Positions 9,205 to 20,258 of a stretch of DNA of 64,000 nt are shown one piece after another. The first letter of the stretch is position 1. Every line of letters starts with the position of its first letter. Made by a program: the position numbers and the translations under genes. Source of the stretch: Plesiomonas shigelloides (lineage in GTDB: Bacteria; Pseudomonadota; Gammaproteobacteria; Enterobacterales; CAMTGL01). The notes beneath the pieces are model-generated. The model was not told the origin of the DNA, did not search any database, and saw only the letters and a program-made list of their open reading frames with translations. Location of the stretch: positions 2,545,773 through 2,609,772 of the forward strand of contig NZ_LT575468.1 in NCBI RefSeq assembly GCF_900087055.1, written 5' to 3'.

Positions 9205-9431
9205 GCAGCTAAGTCCTGAGTCAGATCAAATTGCTGAGGAATCGTCCCTGTTGTACAGCGGGGGCGATCAAAGTGTGGATAAGATAAATTTTCTCACAAG
9301 TGATGTAAATTCAGATAGCACTTTCGGCGGCAGAAAATGCTGATTCCACCCGCTTTAGTGCAGTGAAATGCAAAGATGAGGAGAAAATGAGGACAAGCGT
9401 TGGTAAGCGAGAGGGATGTTGTCGCTGACGC

Positions 9432-9983
9432 TTACCACAGAGATTGAATATCTTCTTGGTAAAAACCACGGTACAGCATAAAGCGGATCACTTTGCTGCG
9501 TGGTAATCGCTCGGTCGGCAGCGGCGAACCAAAACGTCGCTCGGCTACCCGTGCCGCCAGCGCGCTCCAATCGATATCCGAATCAAACAGAGCTTGGGTG
9601 ATGGCCTCACTGGGCACGCCGCGTTGGCGTAGCTCTTGTTCGATGCGCCGTGGCCCATAGCCTTTTTGGCTACGGCTGCGCAAAAACATACCCGCATAAC
9701 GCTGGTCATCCAACCATTTTTGCTGCACACAGTGCGCGATCACCAACTCTAGCTCCGTGGCAAAGGCCTCAGGAGTAGCCGGCCATTCACTGCGACTAAA
9801 TTGCAGCGCCGGTTTAGCCGCCGAGCGCTTGGTGCCACGCCGCGCGTGGGTAAACGCGCCCTCGTCATCGGCGGGGGTTGCGGCAGAAACAAATTGCGCC
9901 GCTAATTTGCGGCGCAATTCCTGCTCACTGTGTTCACGCTGCGCCAACAGACGCAGCGCGTGATTCAGTAGCATGGCATTCAT
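9432..9983 (-). CDS. recX: Regulatory protein RecX
   Basis: RecX binds RecA filaments and limits recombinase activity. The 183-residue product has the three-helix repeats of the family, with RSRQKGYGPRRIEQELRQRGV about two thirds in. It is somewhat longer than E. coli RecX (166) because of an insert of about 20 residues rich in charged residues (near 40-65, HARRGTKRSAAKPALQ). The ATG overlaps the recA stop as ATGA (9981-9985), so it is translated from recA read-through transcript. An imperfect hairpin without a T-tract overlaps the stop codon (9404-9438). Confidence 0.93.
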   Translation of the reverse strand: MNAMLLNHALRLLAQREHSEQELRRKLAAQFVSAATPADDEGAFTHARRGTKRSAAKPALQFSRSEWPATPEAFATELELVIAHCVQQKWLDDQRYAGMFLRSRSQKGYGPRRIEQELRQRGVPSEAITQALFDSDIDWSALAARVAERRFGSPLPTERLPRSKVIRFMLYRGFYQEDIQSLW

Positions 9984-11047
9984 CAGAATGCTTCGTCCTC
10001 ATCTGGACCAAACTCGTCATCGCCATCATTGTTCGCTTGCGCTTCCGCAGAAGTCGCTGCCGCACTTAACAGCATTTCACGCAGTTTTTTATCCAGCTCA
10101 GCCGCAATTTCTGGATGCTCTTGCAAGTACTTCATCGAGTTGGCCTTGCCCTGACCCACTTTCTCGCCCTGATAGCTGTACCACGCACCGGATTTTTCCA
10201 CCAGCTTGTGCTTCACGCCCAGATCGATCAGCTCGCCCTCTTTCGAGATCCCGCCGCCATAAATAATCTGGAAATCGGCCTGACGGAACGGTGGCGATAC
10301 TTTGTTTTTCACCACTTTCACGCGTGTTTCGTTACCGACCACTTCATCGCCTTCTTTGATAGCGCCAACACGGCGAATATCCAGACGAACAGAGGCGTAG
10401 AACTTCAGTGCGTTACCGCCGGTGGTGGTCTCTGGGTTACCGAACATCACACCAATCTTCATACGGATCTGGTTGATGAAGACCACTAAGCAGTTGGCGC
10501 TCTTGATGTTACCGGTCAACTTACGCAGCGCCTGTGACATCAAACGAGCTTGCAGACCAACGTGAGAGTCGCCCATCTCGCCTTCGATTTCGGCTTTTGG
10601 TGTCAGTGCGGCCACGGAGTCAACGATGATCACATCGACCGCGCCAGAGCGAACCAGTGCATCACAGATTTCCAGTGCTTGTTCACCGGTATCTGGCTGA
10701 GAGATCAGCAGATCATCAACCTGCACCCCCAGTTTGGCGGCGTAAACCGGATCCAGCGCATGCTCAGCATCGATAAAAGCACAGGTTTTACCGCACTTTT
10801 GCGCTTGAGCGATAACAGACAGAGTAAGGGTGGTTTTACCGGACGATTCCGGACCAAAGATTTCAACAATACGGCCGGTCGGCAGACCGCCAATACCCAG
10901 CGCAATATCCAGACCCAAAGAGCCGGTAGAAATTGCTTCGATATCTAACGTCTTGGTATCACCAAGACGCATGATAGAGCCTTTACCGAATTGCTTTTCA
11001 ATCTGTCCTAACGCTGCGGCCAAGGCTTTCTGTTTGTTCTCGTCCAT
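9983..11047 (-). CDS. recA: Recombinase RecA
   Basis: RecA forms the ATP-dependent strand-exchange filament and triggers LexA autocleavage. The start is placed at [13 protein letters not shown] (11047), giving 354 residues (E. coli 353); a frame-open extension upstream to 11074 lies in the leader and is rejected. Walker A is GPESSGKTT (65-73), Walker B is [10 protein letters not shown], and the L2 loop region has [25 protein letters not shown]. The C-terminal acidic tail ([16 protein letters not shown]) is typical. The gene is followed by recX with a 1-base overlap and preceded by a LexA-controlled promoter. Confidence 0.99.
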   Translation of the reverse strand: MDENKQKALAAALGQIEKQFGKGSIMRLGDTKTLDIEAISTGSLGLDIALGIGGLPTGRIVEIFGPESSGKTTLTLSVIAQAQKCGKTCAFIDAEHALDPVYAAKLGVQVDDLLISQPDTGEQALEICDALVRSGAVDVIIVDSVAALTPKAEIEGEMGDSHVGLQARLMSQALRKLTGNIKSANCLVVFINQIRMKIGVMFGNPETTTGGNALKFYASVRLDIRRVGAIKEGDEVVGNETRVKVVKNKVSPPFRQADFQIIYGGGISKEGELIDLGVKHKLVEKSGAWYSYQGEKVGQGKANSMKYLQEHPEIAAELDKKLREMLLSAAATSAEAQANNDGDDEFGPDEDEAF

Positions 11048-11090
11048 TACTCTTATCCCCACGAAATCAGTCACGCGTTGTATGCCGAAC

Positions 11091-11118
11091 AGTATACTGT
11101 ATAGTCATACAGTATCAA
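11091..11118 (-). promoter_or_regulatory. recA promoter with LexA (SOS) box
   Basis: On the minus strand, -35 TTGATA (11118-11113) and -10 TATACT (11096-11091) flank a 16-base spacer that is exactly the LexA box CTGTATGACTATACAG (11112-11097, CTGT-N8-ACAG). The geometry is the same as in the E. coli recA promoter. Confidence 0.95.
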
Positions 11119-11125
11119 GCCCTGT

Positions 11126-11614
11126 TTAAAAGAGAAACTCATTTAACAGGGTTTGCAATGCAAAATGCACCGCCTGCTCACGAACGGCGTGCCGATCGCC
11201 AGAGAAAAGTTGATGGCAAGCTAAGGTGCGCCCGCTACGGCTGGCAAAGGCAAACCACACGGTCCCGACCGGCTTACTCTCGCTGCCGCCACCCGGGCCT
11301 GCAATCCCGCTCACCGCAATTGCCACGTCAGCCTCTGACGCCAGCAGCGCGCCATGTACCATCTCGCACACCGTCGGTTCACTGACCGCGCCATAGGTAT
11401 CCAGCGTCTGCCAAGAGACCCCTAGCATCTGATGCTTAGCCTGATTGGTATAAGTGACAAAGCCGCGCTCTACATACTGCGAGCTTCCCGCAATATCCGT
11501 CAGCGCGGCCATGATCCCGCCTCCGGTGCAGGATTCAGCGGCAGCAATTTTCCAGCCCAATTGGGTTAAACGGGCACCCACCGCTTCGCTCAGTGATAAC
11601 AAACTCTGATACAT
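11126..11614 (-). CDS. pncC: Nicotinamide-nucleotide amidase (CinA C-terminal domain)
   Basis: PncC deamidates nicotinamide mononucleotide to nicotinate mononucleotide in NAD recycling. The 162-residue protein is the stand-alone CinA C-terminal domain: AAESCTGGGIMAALTDIAGSS carries the active-site serine/cysteine region, and VSGIAGPGGGSESKPVGTVWFA the conserved glycine loop. Position directly upstream of recA matches E. coli ygaD. Only about 14 bases separate its stop from the recA promoter. Confidence 0.95.
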   Translation of the reverse strand: MYQSLLSLSEAVGARLTQLGWKIAAAESCTGGGIMAALTDIAGSSQYVERGFVTYTNQAKHQMLGVSWQTLDTYGAVSEPTVCEMVHGALLASEADVAIAVSGIAGPGGGSESKPVGTVWFAFASRSGRTLACHQLFSGDRHAVREQAVHFALQTLLNEFLF

Positions 11615-11917
11615 ACTTTTCCCCAGATCTTTTCACCCTGTATTGCCAGTGTAACCCAAGCGCTTAGGCTCAGGGGCGATGCGGCGCAGTTATCCATAAT
11701 GTATACATGGCCATGCCGCTTAAGCGCGCTCAGGTTATATGCCCAGTCTATATAATAAGGACATAATAAGGTTTGCCAGCGCCTTTGCCCCTCATATAAG
11801 CTTGCCTGCAGTACAAGGCACCTTGCCGACCTATTCGTATTTTAAATCGCGCACTGAAGCCATGTTGCCTGCGGCGCGCGGTTTTGTTCACCTGATGACG
11901 TTAAAAAGATAACTCTT
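11615..11917. other. Divergent intergenic region pncC/mutS
   Basis: Holds the promoters for pncC (minus) and mutS (plus). A short direct repeat, ATAATAAGG, occurs near 11752-11771. I see no gene, RNA or clear operator. Confidence 0.5.
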
Positions 11918-14491
11918 ATGAGCGACAGCCTGAACCTTGATGCCCACACCCCCATGATGCAGCAGTATCTGCGCCTCAAAGCGCAGCACCCCGATATTTT
12001 GCTGTTTTATCGCATGGGTGACTTTTACGAACTGTTTTATGACGATGCCCGCTTGGCGTCGCAATTGTTGGATATCTCGCTGACCAAGCGTGGTCAATCG
12101 GCGGGTGAACCGATCCCGATGGCTGGCGTGCCACATCATTCGATTGAGGGCTATCTGGCCAAGCTGATCCAGCTCGGCGAATCGGCTGCTATCTGTGAGC
12201 AGATTGGCGATCCGGCCACCAGCAAAGGTCCGGTCGAGCGTAAAGTGGTACGGATTGTCACTCCCGGCACCGTCAGTGACGAAGCGCTGCTTCAAGAGCG
12301 GCAAGATAACCTGCTGGCGGCAATCTGCGCCCACGGTGATAAGTTCGGTTATGCCACGCTGGATATCAGCTCCGGCCGTTTCTTGCTGTCAGAGCCCGAT
12401 AGCACCGATGCGATGCTGGCCGAGCTGCAACGCACCAATCCGGCTGAACTGCTGTACGCCGAAGATTTCCCTCACGCCGCATTGATTGAAAACCGTAAAG
12501 GCCTACGTCGTCGTCCGCTGTGGGAATTTGAAATTGATACCGCGCGCCAACAGCTCAACTTGCAATTTGGCACGCGCGATCTGACCGGCTTTGGTGTAGA
12601 ACAGGCCGATGCCGGCCTGCGCGCCGCCGGTTGTCTGCTGCAGTATGTTAAAGACACCCAGCGCACCGCCCTGCCACATATTCGTGGCGTGATCATGGAG
12701 CGCCAACAAGATGGGATCATCATGGATGCGGCGACCCGCCGTAACTTGGAGATCACCTTAAATCTGAGCGGCGGCACCGATTGCACGCTGGCTTCGGTAC
12801 TGGATCAAACCGTAACCGCGATGGGTAGCCGGATGCTCAAACGTTGGCTGCATCAACCGATTCGTAATCGGCAGATCTTAAGCCACCGTCAAGAAGCCAT
12901 TCGCACGCTACAACACGAGATGTTGGTGAGCGAGCTGCAACCGCTGCTGCGCCAAATCGGCGATCTGGAGCGCATTTTGGCTCGTCTGGCGCTACGTAGC
13001 GCTCGCCCACGCGATTTAGCGCGGATGCGTAATGCCTTCCAGCAGCTGCCGCACATCAATCAACTGCTGCAAGCGCTGGCCTGTGCGCCACTGCAAAATT
13101 TAAATCAGCAAATCGGTGATTTTGCCGAGCTATGTGCGCTGCTTGAGCGCGCCGTGATTGAAAACCCGCCAGTGCTGATCCGTGATGGTGGTGTGCTGGC
13201 GCCGGGCTATAACGCTGAGCTGGATGAATGGCGTGCGCTGGCCGATGGCGCAACCACCTATCTGGAGCAATTGGAAATCCGCGAGCGCGAGCGCCTTGGT
13301 CTGGATACCCTGAAAGTGGGTTTCAACGCGGTACACGGTTACTACATTCAAGTCAGCCGTGGCCAAAGCGAGCATGTGCCTGCGCACTATATCCGCCGTC
13401 AAACGCTGAAAAATGCCGAGCGTTACATCATTCCAGAACTCAAAGAGTACGAAGACAAGGTTTTGACCGCCAAAGGCAAAGCACTAGCCTTGGAAAAGAG
13501 CCTGTACGAAGAGCTGTTTGATCTGCTGCTGCCACATTTGCCGGCATTGCAGCAAAGTGCCACCGCGCTGGCCGAGCTGGATGTGCTAGCAAACCTCGCC
13601 GAGCGCGCCGATTCGCTGGATTATCACTGTCCACAATTAAGTGAGCAACCGGGGATCGCCATCGAAAATGGTCGCCATCCGGTGGTCGAGCAAATGCTGC
13701 GTGAGCCGTTTATCGCCAACCCGCTGCAGCTCAATCATCAGCGTCGCATGTTGATCATTACCGGTCCGAACATGGGCGGTAAGAGCACCTATATGCGTCA
13801 AACCGCGCTGATCGTGTTACTGGCGCATATCGGTAGTTTCGTGCCCGCCGAAAGCGCCGTGATTGGGCCGGTCGATCGGATCTTTACCCGGGTCGGTGCC
13901 GCCGATGATTTGGCCTCCGGCCGTTCGACCTTCATGGTGGAGATGACCGAAACTGCGAATATTTTGCACAACGCGACCCAGCACAGCTTGGTATTGATGG
14001 ATGAAATTGGCCGTGGCACCTCTACTTATGATGGCCTGTCGCTGGCTTGGGCCTGCGCCGAAGCACTGGCCCAGCGCATTCAAGCCATGACCCTGTTCGC
14101 CACCCACTACTTTGAGTTAACTGCACTGCCAGAGCGGCTGGAAGGCGTGTCCAACGTGCATTTGGATGCGGTTGAACACGGCGAAACCATCGCTTTTATG
14201 CATGCGGTACAAGAAGGGGCGGCGAGCAAAAGTTATGGTCTGGCGGTCGCGGCGTTGGCTGGGGTGCCACGCGATGTGATCCGCCGCGCACGGCAAAAGC
14301 TGCATGAACTGGAAAGCCAACCACAGCCAGAAAGCGCCGCCAATGCATCGGCTGGAAGTTCTGCCGCCGCAGCGCCTCAGCTCTCTTTGCTGCCGCATCC
14401 AGTGATTGATGAGTTAGAAGCGTTAAATCCAGATAATCTGAGTGCGCGCCAAGCCTTGGATCTGCTGTATCGCCTCAAAGCGATGCTGTAA
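11918..14491 (+). CDS. mutS: DNA mismatch repair protein MutS
   Basis: MutS recognises mismatches and small loops and recruits MutL. The product has 857 residues (E. coli 853). The mismatch-reading motif GDFYELF has F36 and E38. Then come the connector, lever and clamp domains and the ABC-type ATPase, with Walker [10 protein letters not shown] (616-624) and [14 protein letters not shown]. Near the C-terminus, after an Ala/Ser-rich linker, QLSLLPHP matches the beta-clamp-binding motif, followed by the helix-turn-helix dimer domain ending LLYRLKAML. It is the only plus-strand gene between the tRNA region and barA, and converges on rpoS. Confidence 0.99.
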   Translation: MSDSLNLDAHTPMMQQYLRLKAQHPDILLFYRMGDFYELFYDDARLASQLLDISLTKRGQSAGEPIPMAGVPHHSIEGYLAKLIQLGESAAICEQIGDPATSKGPVERKVVRIVTPGTVSDEALLQERQDNLLAAICAHGDKFGYATLDISSGRFLLSEPDSTDAMLAELQRTNPAELLYAEDFPHAALIENRKGLRRRPLWEFEIDTARQQLNLQFGTRDLTGFGVEQADAGLRAAGCLLQYVKDTQRTALPHIRGVIMERQQDGIIMDAATRRNLEITLNLSGGTDCTLASVLDQTVTAMGSRMLKRWLHQPIRNRQILSHRQEAIRTLQHEMLVSELQPLLRQIGDLERILARLALRSARPRDLARMRNAFQQLPHINQLLQALACAPLQNLNQQIGDFAELCALLERAVIENPPVLIRDGGVLAPGYNAELDEWRALADGATTYLEQLEIRERERLGLDTLKVGFNAVHGYYIQVSRGQSEHVPAHYIRRQTLKNAERYIIPELKEYEDKVLTAKGKALALEKSLYEELFDLLLPHLPALQQSATALAELDVLANLAERADSLDYHCPQLSEQPGIAIENGRHPVVEQMLREPFIANPLQLNHQRRMLIITGPNMGGKSTYMRQTALIVLLAHIGSFVPAESAVIGPVDRIFTRVGAADDLASGRSTFMVEMTETANILHNATQHSLVLMDEIGRGTSTYDGLSLAWACAEALAQRIQAMTLFATHYFELTALPERLEGVSNVHLDAVEHGETIAFMHAVQEGAASKSYGLAVAALAGVPRDVIRRARQKLHELESQPQPESAANASAGSSAAAAPQLSLLPHPVIDELEALNPDNLSARQALDLLYRLKAML

Positions 14492-14646
14492 TACCGCGCG
14501 TAATGCGGCCATGATCTTTCAGTGCGAATACACCCATAGAAGATGATGGCATCGATAATTGGGAACTGGCGATAAGGGGCTGAGATAGGCATTGTTTAGC
14601 GTAATAACCTAACGATGCCTATCTACCAGAGCTGAATCTCCGGCAC

Positions 14647-14680
14647 AAAAAAAATCCCCGCTCAAGAGCGGGGATTTTTA
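14647..14680. terminator. Bidirectional terminator between mutS and rpoS
   Basis: ATCCCCGCTC-AA-GAGCGGGGAT hairpin (14654-14675) with an A-tract before and a T-tract after, serving both convergent genes. Confidence 0.92.
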
Positions 14681-14736
14681 TATTCTGGCGTGTGCTTCAC
14701 AAACGACTCGCGACACTATTCACGTCATTCGCGAGA

Positions 14737-15720
14737 CTACTCACGAAATAGCGCATGGATACTCAACCCTTGCTGAGTCAGGATCTCACGCAACCGCCGC
14801 AGACCTTCAACCTGAATCTGGCGCACCCGCTCACGGGTCAAGCCAATTTCACTGCCCACATCTTCCAGCGTTGCCGCCTCATAACCCAACAGGCCAAAAC
14901 GACGCGCTAGCACCTCGCGCTGCTTTGGATTGAGCTCATACAGCCACTTGATGATGCTGTGGTGCATGTCGTTATCTTGGGTAGTTTCTTCTGGCCCTTG
15001 ATCTTTTTCATCGGCCAGAATATCCAACAGCGCTTTTTCCGAGTCACCGGCAATCGGTGTATCTACTGAGGTGATGCGCTCATTCAAGCGCAACATGCGG
15101 CTAACATCACTGACTGGGCAGGAGAGCAGCGCAGCAATATCTTCTGCGGTCGGCTCGTGCTCTAGCTTGTGCGCTAACTCACGCGCGGTACGCAGATAGA
15201 CGTTCAACTCTTTCACAACATGAATTGGCAGACGGATAGTACGGGTCTGATTCATGATCGCCCGTTCGATGGTCTGCCGGATCCACCATGTGGCATAGGT
15301 TGAGAAACGAAAGCCACGCTCTGGATCAAACTTCTCCACCGCCCGAATCAATCCGAGGTTACCCTCTTCAATCAGGTCGAGCAGTGCCAAGCCCCGATTG
15401 CCATAGCGACGGGCGATCTTGACCACCAAACGCAGATTACTTTCTATCATACGCTTACGGGCAGCCAGATCGCCGCGCAGAGCACGCCGGGCGAAATAGA
15501 CTTCTTCGGCTGCCGTCAGCAGCGGCGCGAAGCCAATTTCTCCGAGGTAGAGCTGGGTTGCATCCAGAACACGTTGCGCATCAATATGAGGAAACTGTTC
15601 ATCGGCCTCGACATCCTCATCAACGGCCTCTTCGAACGCTTCGGACTCCAGCTCTTCCAGGCTGGCTTCTTCAAACTCAAATTCATGCAGTTCTTCTGCT
15701 GCAGTATTGGTGTGGCTCAT
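14737..15720 (-). CDS. rpoS: RNA polymerase sigma factor RpoS (sigma-38)
   Basis: The stationary-phase and general-stress sigma factor. The product has 327 residues (E. coli 330). It has an acidic N-terminus, region 1.2 [21 protein letters not shown], region 2 with [18 protein letters not shown] and [17 protein letters not shown], and the region 4 helix-turn-helix [24 protein letters not shown]. It lies 54 bases after nlpD; in E. coli the main rpoS promoter is inside nlpD, and the same arrangement is likely. The convergent gene is mutS. Confidence 0.99.
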   Translation of the reverse strand: MSHTNTAAEELHEFEFEEASLEELESEAFEEAVDEDVEADEQFPHIDAQRVLDATQLYLGEIGFAPLLTAAEEVYFARRALRGDLAARKRMIESNLRLVVKIARRYGNRGLALLDLIEEGNLGLIRAVEKFDPERGFRFSTYATWWIRQTIERAIMNQTRTIRLPIHVVKELNVYLRTARELAHKLEHEPTAEDIAALLSCPVSDVSRMLRLNERITSVDTPIAGDSEKALLDILADEKDQGPEETTQDNDMHHSIIKWLYELNPKQREVLARRFGLLGYEAATLEDVGSEIGLTRERVRQIQVEGLRRLREILTQQGLSIHALFRE

Positions 15721-15774
15721 ACTTCATTCCCTCATGATAGAGAAATACGAAGCAGTACAACCCGCTCTGCCCGC

Positions 15775-16710
15775 TTAACGCTTAGGAAGGTATCCTAACG
15801 GGTTTACAGATTTGCCTTTATAGCGGATCTCAAAGTGCAGTCGAACTGAACTGGTACCCGAGCTACCCATTGTCGCAATCTGTTCACCGGCTTTGACTTC
15901 CTGCCGCTCCTTCACGAGTAATGTATCGTTGTGGGCGTAGGCGCTCAGATAATCATCGTTGTGTTTGATGATAATAAGATTACCGTATCCACGTAACGCA
16001 TTACCGGCATACACCACTTTACCTGGCGCGGTGGCATAAATTGGTTGACCACGACGCCCGGCAATATCAATCCCTTTGTTACCCCCTTCAGCCGAGGAGT
16101 AAGAGTCAATCACGGTGCCCTGTACCGGCCAGCGCCAGCTGCTTACCGCAGCATTGCCAACACTGCTGCTTGCGCTACTGGTGGCACTTGCCGGTGGTGG
16201 TGTCTGCGGCTTACGTGAGACAACGGTCTCAGTAATCTGCAGCTCCCCCTGCTTGCGATTAACATTTTGTTTACCCTCTGAGCCAGAGTAATTCTTAACC
16301 GCAACCGGTTCAATAGGACTTTGTGATGAGACGATACTGGTCGGAGGAGTTGCATAGCTACCACTGCCACCTTCCGACAAGCGGATCACTTGTCCTGGAT
16401 AGATGGTATACGGTGGCGCGATGTTATTGGCCGAGGCCAGTTCGCGAAAATCACGACCGGAAATATAGGCAATGTAGAACAGTGTCTCACCGTCTTTCAC
16501 CTGATAGGTGGTACCGGTATAGCTGCCTTTTTGGATCCGGCGATAATCCGGCGTACCGCTATGTGATGAGCTGTAATTCCCATCATCAGATGTCGCCGAA
16601 GAGACCGGCGCCGGGCCGGTTTCGGATGTTGTACATCCCCCGAGCGCTAATAATAAGCAAGAGCAAATACCCGCCTTGGACAGGGTTTTGTTTAGGCTTC
16701 CTGAAATCAT
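15775..16710 (-). CDS. nlpD: Amidase activator lipoprotein NlpD
   Basis: NlpD is an outer-membrane lipoprotein that activates the septal amidase AmiC during cell separation. Of 311 residues, the first 25 form a lipoprotein signal ending LALGGC. A LysM peptidoglycan-binding domain follows (YQVKDGETLFYIAYISGRDF..YPGQVIRL, about 68-112), then a low-complexity linker. The C-terminal LytM/M23 domain (about 190-311) is degenerate: NKGIDIAG and RLHFEIR stand where active enzymes have histidine ligands, as expected for an activator rather than a hydrolase. The coding region probably contains the rpoS promoter. Confidence 0.96.
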   Translation of the reverse strand: MISGSLNKTLSKAGICSCLLLALGGCTTSETGPAPVSSATSDDGNYSSSHSGTPDYRRIQKGSYTGTTYQVKDGETLFYIAYISGRDFRELASANNIAPPYTIYPGQVIRLSEGGSGSYATPPTSIVSSQSPIEPVAVKNYSGSEGKQNVNRKQGELQITETVVSRKPQTPPPASATSSASSSVGNAAVSSWRWPVQGTVIDSYSSAEGGNKGIDIAGRRGQPIYATAPGKVVYAGNALRGYGNLIIIKHNDDYLSAYAHNDTLLVKERQEVKAGEQIATMGSSGTSSVRLHFEIRYKGKSVNPLGYLPKR

Positions 16711-16725
16711 CCTTTCACCTAAAAT

Positions 16726-17301
16726 TCAGCGATATATCAAATACACGAGCACTGCCAGCGCCACAGTACCCCAACCTAGAATTTCTATATATTTACGCAG
16801 TTGGGCTTCCATTCGTTTGCCGCCCCACGCCATTAACAGCGCAACTAATAAAAAGCGCGCAGCACGAGAAACCAGCGCAGCAGCGACAAAAGGCCAGAAG
16901 GCCATTTTTAATAAGCCGGCAGTTATAGTAAATACTTTATAAGGGATGGGAGAAAAACCGGCAATAAAAACGACCAGTACGCCCCACTCTCTAAACCACT
17001 GCATGGCTTTATCCAGATTAGCCTGATATCCCATATGCGCAATCAGGGGCTGGATCACATCAAACAGATAATATCCCAGAGCATAGCCGACAATACCGCC
17101 TAACACCGAGGTAATTGCCGTTAATAATGCATAACGCACCGCACGCTGCGGGGCAGATAATGACATCGGCGCCAGCATAATATCGGGTGGAATAGGGAAA
17201 AAGATGGCCTCGATAAAGCTCAATCCGCCCAGCCACCATTCAGCTTTCGGATGGCGGGACCACAGCATGACTTTATCATAAACCGCGCCAAACAATTTCA
17301 A
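16726..17301 (-). CDS. DedA/VTT family inner-membrane protein
   Basis: A 191-residue protein with about five hydrophobic segments. [15 protein letters not shown] near residue 35 and [22 protein letters not shown] near residue 113 are the two proline-containing re-entrant motifs of the VTT/DedA superfamily, whose members act in lipid-carrier movement or membrane homeostasis. The start is TTG (17301-17299), overlapping the pcm stop as TTGA. E. coli has no gene between pcm and nlpD, while other gammaproteobacteria often do. It is the larger of two VTT-type proteins here; the other is yqaA at 2296. The substrate is unknown. Confidence 0.85.
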   Translation of the reverse strand: MKLFGAVYDKVMLWSRHPKAEWWLGGLSFIEAIFFPIPPDIMLAPMSLSAPQRAVRYALLTAITSVLGGIVGYALGYYLFDVIQPLIAHMGYQANLDKAMQWFREWGVLVVFIAGFSPIPYKVFTITAGLLKMAFWPFVAAALVSRAARFLLVALLMAWGGKRMEAQLRKYIEILGWGTVALAVLVYLIYR

Positions 17302-17927
17302 GCCAATTCTCCTTGTATTAACGGTACAAAACGCGCCTGTTCAATATGTTCCCGTTGGAACTGATTATGTACCCGTCGGATCCGCTGTAACTCTTGGTGA
17401 TGCGAGCCAACAGGCACCACCAAGCGTCCGCCTTCCGCCAACTGCCCCAATAAGGCCTGTGGAATTTCGGTGGCGGCTGCGGTCACGATAATGGCGTCAA
17501 AAGGTGCCCGTGCCGACCACCCTTCCCAACCATCACCATGACGGGTAGAAATATTATGTAAATCAAGCTGTTTAAAACGTCGCTTGGCTTGCCATTGCAG
17601 CGTTTTAATCCGCTCCACCGAACACACGCGCTCCACCAGATGTGCCAGAACGGCGGTCTGATAGCCTGAGCCGGTACCGATTTCCAATACCCGCGACTGG
17701 GGCGTGAGCTCCAGCAGTTCGGTCATTCTCGCCACCATATAGGGCTGCGAGATAGTTTGTCCGGCGCCGATGGGCAGCGCCGTGTTGTCATAAGCTTTGT
17801 GAGCCAGTGCTTCATCAATGAAACGGTGCCGGGGAACACAGGCCAGTGCGTGTAACACTTGTTCATCCCTGATTCCCTGTTCTTTCAGTCTGATGAGTAG
17901 CCGAGATAATTCGACTGACTTTATCAT
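17298..17927 (-). CDS. pcm: Protein-L-isoaspartate O-methyltransferase
   Basis: Pcm methylates isoaspartyl residues in aged proteins with S-adenosylmethionine, starting their repair. Using the ATG of [14 protein letters not shown] gives 209 residues (E. coli 208); a longer frame to 17957 would overlap the surE end and is not preferred. The family signature is [20 protein letters not shown], and the SAM-binding loop is [16 protein letters not shown]. The start lies 2 bases after the surE stop and the gene is coupled to the following DedA-like gene, so surE-pcm forms one unit. Confidence 0.95.
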   Translation of the reverse strand: MIKSVELSRLLIRLKEQGIRDEQVLHALACVPRHRFIDEALAHKAYDNTALPIGAGQTISQPYMVARMTELLELTPQSRVLEIGTGSGYQTAVLAHLVERVCSVERIKTLQWQAKRRFKQLDLHNISTRHGDGWEGWSARAPFDAIIVTAAATEIPQALLGQLAEGGRLVVPVGSHHQELQRIRRVHNQFQREHIEQARFVPLIQGELA

Positions 17928-17929
17928 CC

Positions 17930-18679
17930 TTACCACTCTCCGCTGTTTTCCATCCACTCCGTCAGCGTGTCCAGACTCTGGTGCGCCGTTAAATCCACAT
18001 GCAGTGGGGTCACGGAGACGTAATTGTTCTCCACGGCGTGAAAATCGGTTCCCTCACCCGCATCTTTGGCTGCCGGTACAGGGCCTATCCAGTAAATATC
18101 ATTGCCGCGCGGATCTTTTTCACAAATCACTTTACCGGCTGGATGACGATGACCACAGCGAGTAATTTTTACGCCACGGATTTGCTCCAATGGCACATCT
18201 GGCACATTGATATTCAAGATCCGATTGGTGCGCAAAGGGCGGCGCTGCAAAGCACGCAAGAAACGGGCGGTGATCACCGCCGCAGTTTCATAGTGGGTAG
18301 TGCCATTGAGCGATACCGCCAGTGCCGGATAGCCCATATGCCGCCCTTCGGTGGCGGCGGCAACAGTACCGGAATAGATCACATCATCGCCCAGATTGGG
18401 GCCGGCATTAATGCCTGACACCACTACATCCGGCAGCGGCGCCATCAGGCCATTCACCGCCAGATGCACGCAATCGGTCGGGGTGCCGCGCACGCTAAAA
18501 TCGCCATTGGCCAGCTTTTGAATACGCAGGGGCATCTCCAGCGTCAATGAGTTGGAGGCGCCGCTGCGGTTACGATCTGGCGCAACCACTGTCACCTCAG
18601 CAAATTTGCGCAGCTCGGCCGCCATCGCTTGGATACCGGGGGCGGTAACGCCGTCATCGTTACTCAGCAGAATCCGCAT
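17930..18679 (-). CDS. surE: 5'/3'-nucleotidase SurE
   Basis: SurE is a divalent-metal survival phosphatase that removes phosphate from nucleoside 5'- and 3'-monophosphates. Of 249 residues, [16 protein letters not shown] holds the metal-binding D8/D9 pair, followed by [15 protein letters not shown] and [22 protein letters not shown]. The ATG at 18679 lies inside the end of truD (20-base overlap) with AAGGAGACGGGC in front, so it is translated from the truD transcript. Confidence 0.97.
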   Translation of the reverse strand: MRILLSNDDGVTAPGIQAMAAELRKFAEVTVVAPDRNRSGASNSLTLEMPLRIQKLANGDFSVRGTPTDCVHLAVNGLMAPLPDVVVSGINAGPNLGDDVIYSGTVAAATEGRHMGYPALAVSLNGTTHYETAAVITARFLRALQRRPLRTNRILNINVPDVPLEQIRGVKITRCGHRHPAGKVICEKDPRGNDIYWIGPVPAAKDAGEGTDFHAVENNYVSVTPLHVDLTAHQSLDTLTEWMENSGEW

Positions 18680-19706
18680 GCCCGTCTCCTTCCTCGTCGA
18701 CTATTGCAATTTCACGCACCACGCTGGTTGCGTAGCTGCCCGCTGGCAGGAAAAATTGCAGTTGTAGGCCCTCATCCAGCCAGCTCCAACGCAGATCTTG
18801 CGGTACCACCAGCAGCGCACGGCGCGCCGGCTCTAAACGCTCACGCTTAAGCAGAGCCAGCAGATCATCTTGTCCTTCCAGCTGCGCTTGCTCTAATGCC
18901 AGCGCCGGCCCTTGAGAGCCGAGCTCACCATCGCCGACCATTGGTGCGGTGATATTCACATCACGCTCTTGCAAACGCTGTTGCGATGCGGCCAGCTCTT
19001 CAGGCGTCACCACGAACCAGCTGTTGCGACCCGCCAGTTGCAGGGCATCGCCTTCCAGCACTTGCTGCTGCAAACCTTGCTCAATACGGGCACTGACAAT
19101 GCGGTTAAACAGTTCACTGCGCGCCGCAGACAGGCAGAAGCTGCGCTTGTTGCGGTCTTTAATCTTCACTTCACCGCGCGCCCAGCGTAAAGCCAGTTGC
19201 AGGTTGTTGCCATCACGGCCAAAACGCTGTTCGCCAAAATAGTTGGGAACCCCAGACTCAGCAATCGCTTGCAGACGCTGCTCTAGGGCGGCATCTGGCG
19301 TCAAATCCCGCAGCAGCAACGTAAAGTGATTGCCGCGCAGAGCGCCGGTGCGCACCTTACGGTTGTGGCGAACCACTTGCACCACTTCACAGCCTTCCTG
19401 CGCAAATTGGCTAAAATCTGGCGTCACTTTGCCTGGGATATGCAGGCCAAACCACTGTTCCGTAACCGCATTACGGTCTTTCAATCCCGCATACGCCACG
19501 TTACGCGCAGGAATACCGGCAAATTGCGCCAGCTTTTCTGCCACAAACTTGGTGTTGCAGCCGGTTTTGCGCACATACACCATGACGTGCTCACCTTCAC
19601 CGGCAAACTCGTAACCTAAATCTTCAACAACCTTGAAATCTTCCGGTTGGGCTTTCAGACGGGCACGCAGTGCCGGTTTTCCCAGCAGATAGCAACACTC
19701 ACTCAC
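18660..19706 (-). CDS. truD: tRNA pseudouridine(13) synthase TruD
   Basis: TruD makes pseudouridine at position 13 of tRNA-Glu. I place the start at a GTG (19706-19704), giving 348 residues beginning (M)[16 protein letters not shown], preceded by GGAGAG and just upstream of the ispF stop at 19699-19701. The longer frame to 19799 runs back inside ispF. The catalytic aspartate is in [28 protein letters not shown] is the family signature, and the C-terminus [13 protein letters not shown] matches. E. coli TruD is 349 residues. Confidence 0.95.
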   Translation of the reverse strand: MSECCYLLGKPALRARLKAQPEDFKVVEDLGYEFAGEGEHVMVYVRKTGCNTKFVAEKLAQFAGIPARNVAYAGLKDRNAVTEQWFGLHIPGKVTPDFSQFAQEGCEVVQVVRHNRKVRTGALRGNHFTLLLRDLTPDAALEQRLQAIAESGVPNYFGEQRFGRDGNNLQLALRWARGEVKIKDRNKRSFCLSAARSELFNRIVSARIEQGLQQQVLEGDALQLAGRNSWFVVTPEELAASQQRLQERDVNITAPMVGDGELGSQGPALALEQAQLEGQDDLLALLKRERLEPARRALLVVPQDLRWSWLDEGLQLQFFLPAGSYATSVVREIAIVDEEGDGHADSAE

Positions 19707-20181
19707 AATGACTCTCCAGCAGTAATGCAACGGCCTCACAGGCAATCCCTTCACCACGGCCAGTAAACCCGAGTTTTTCGGTGGTGGTTGCTTTAACATT
19801 TACGCACTCCAGTGCGCATTCTAAATCGGTAGCAATATTTTCCCGCATCGCGCTAATGTGCGGAGCCATTTTTGGCGCTTGGGCAATGATGGTGACATCC
19901 ACGTTACCAATGCGGTAACCGCGCGCTTTGATCTGACGGAAGGCTTCACGCAGCAAACCACGACTGTCAGCACCTTTATAGGCCGGATCGGTATCTGGGA
20001 ACAGGTGGCCGATATCACCGAGCGCCGCAGCGCCCAGCAGAGCGTCGGTCAGCGCATGCAGCGCCACATCGCCATCCGAGTGCGCCAGCAAACCCTGAGC
20101 ATAAGGAATAGTTACGCCACCAATTACTATCGGGCCTTCGCCGCCAAATCGGTGTACATCAAAACCATGTCCAATACGCAT
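19699..20181 (-). CDS. ispF: 2-C-methyl-D-erythritol 2,4-cyclodiphosphate synthase
   Basis: IspF closes the cyclodiphosphate in the MEP pathway to isoprenoids. The 160-residue trimeric enzyme has the zinc ligands D8 and H10 in [13 protein letters not shown] and the third in [28 protein letters not shown], plus the C-terminal [20 protein letters not shown] that shapes the active site between subunits. The order ftsB-ispD-ispF-truD-surE is as in E. coli. Confidence 0.98.
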   Translation of the reverse strand: MRIGHGFDVHRFGGEGPIVIGGVTIPYAQGLLAHSDGDVALHALTDALLGAAALGDIGHLFPDTDPAYKGADSRGLLREAFRQIKARGYRIGNVDVTIIAQAPKMAPHISAMRENIATDLECALECVNVKATTTEKLGFTGRGEGIACEAVALLLESHCE

Positions 20182-20258
20182 ATTTCGCTCTCCTCACGCG
20201 TGGTGTTCCGTCGTACAGAAAACCGTCATACAAAAAACGGTTAGACAAAAAGATGGGG

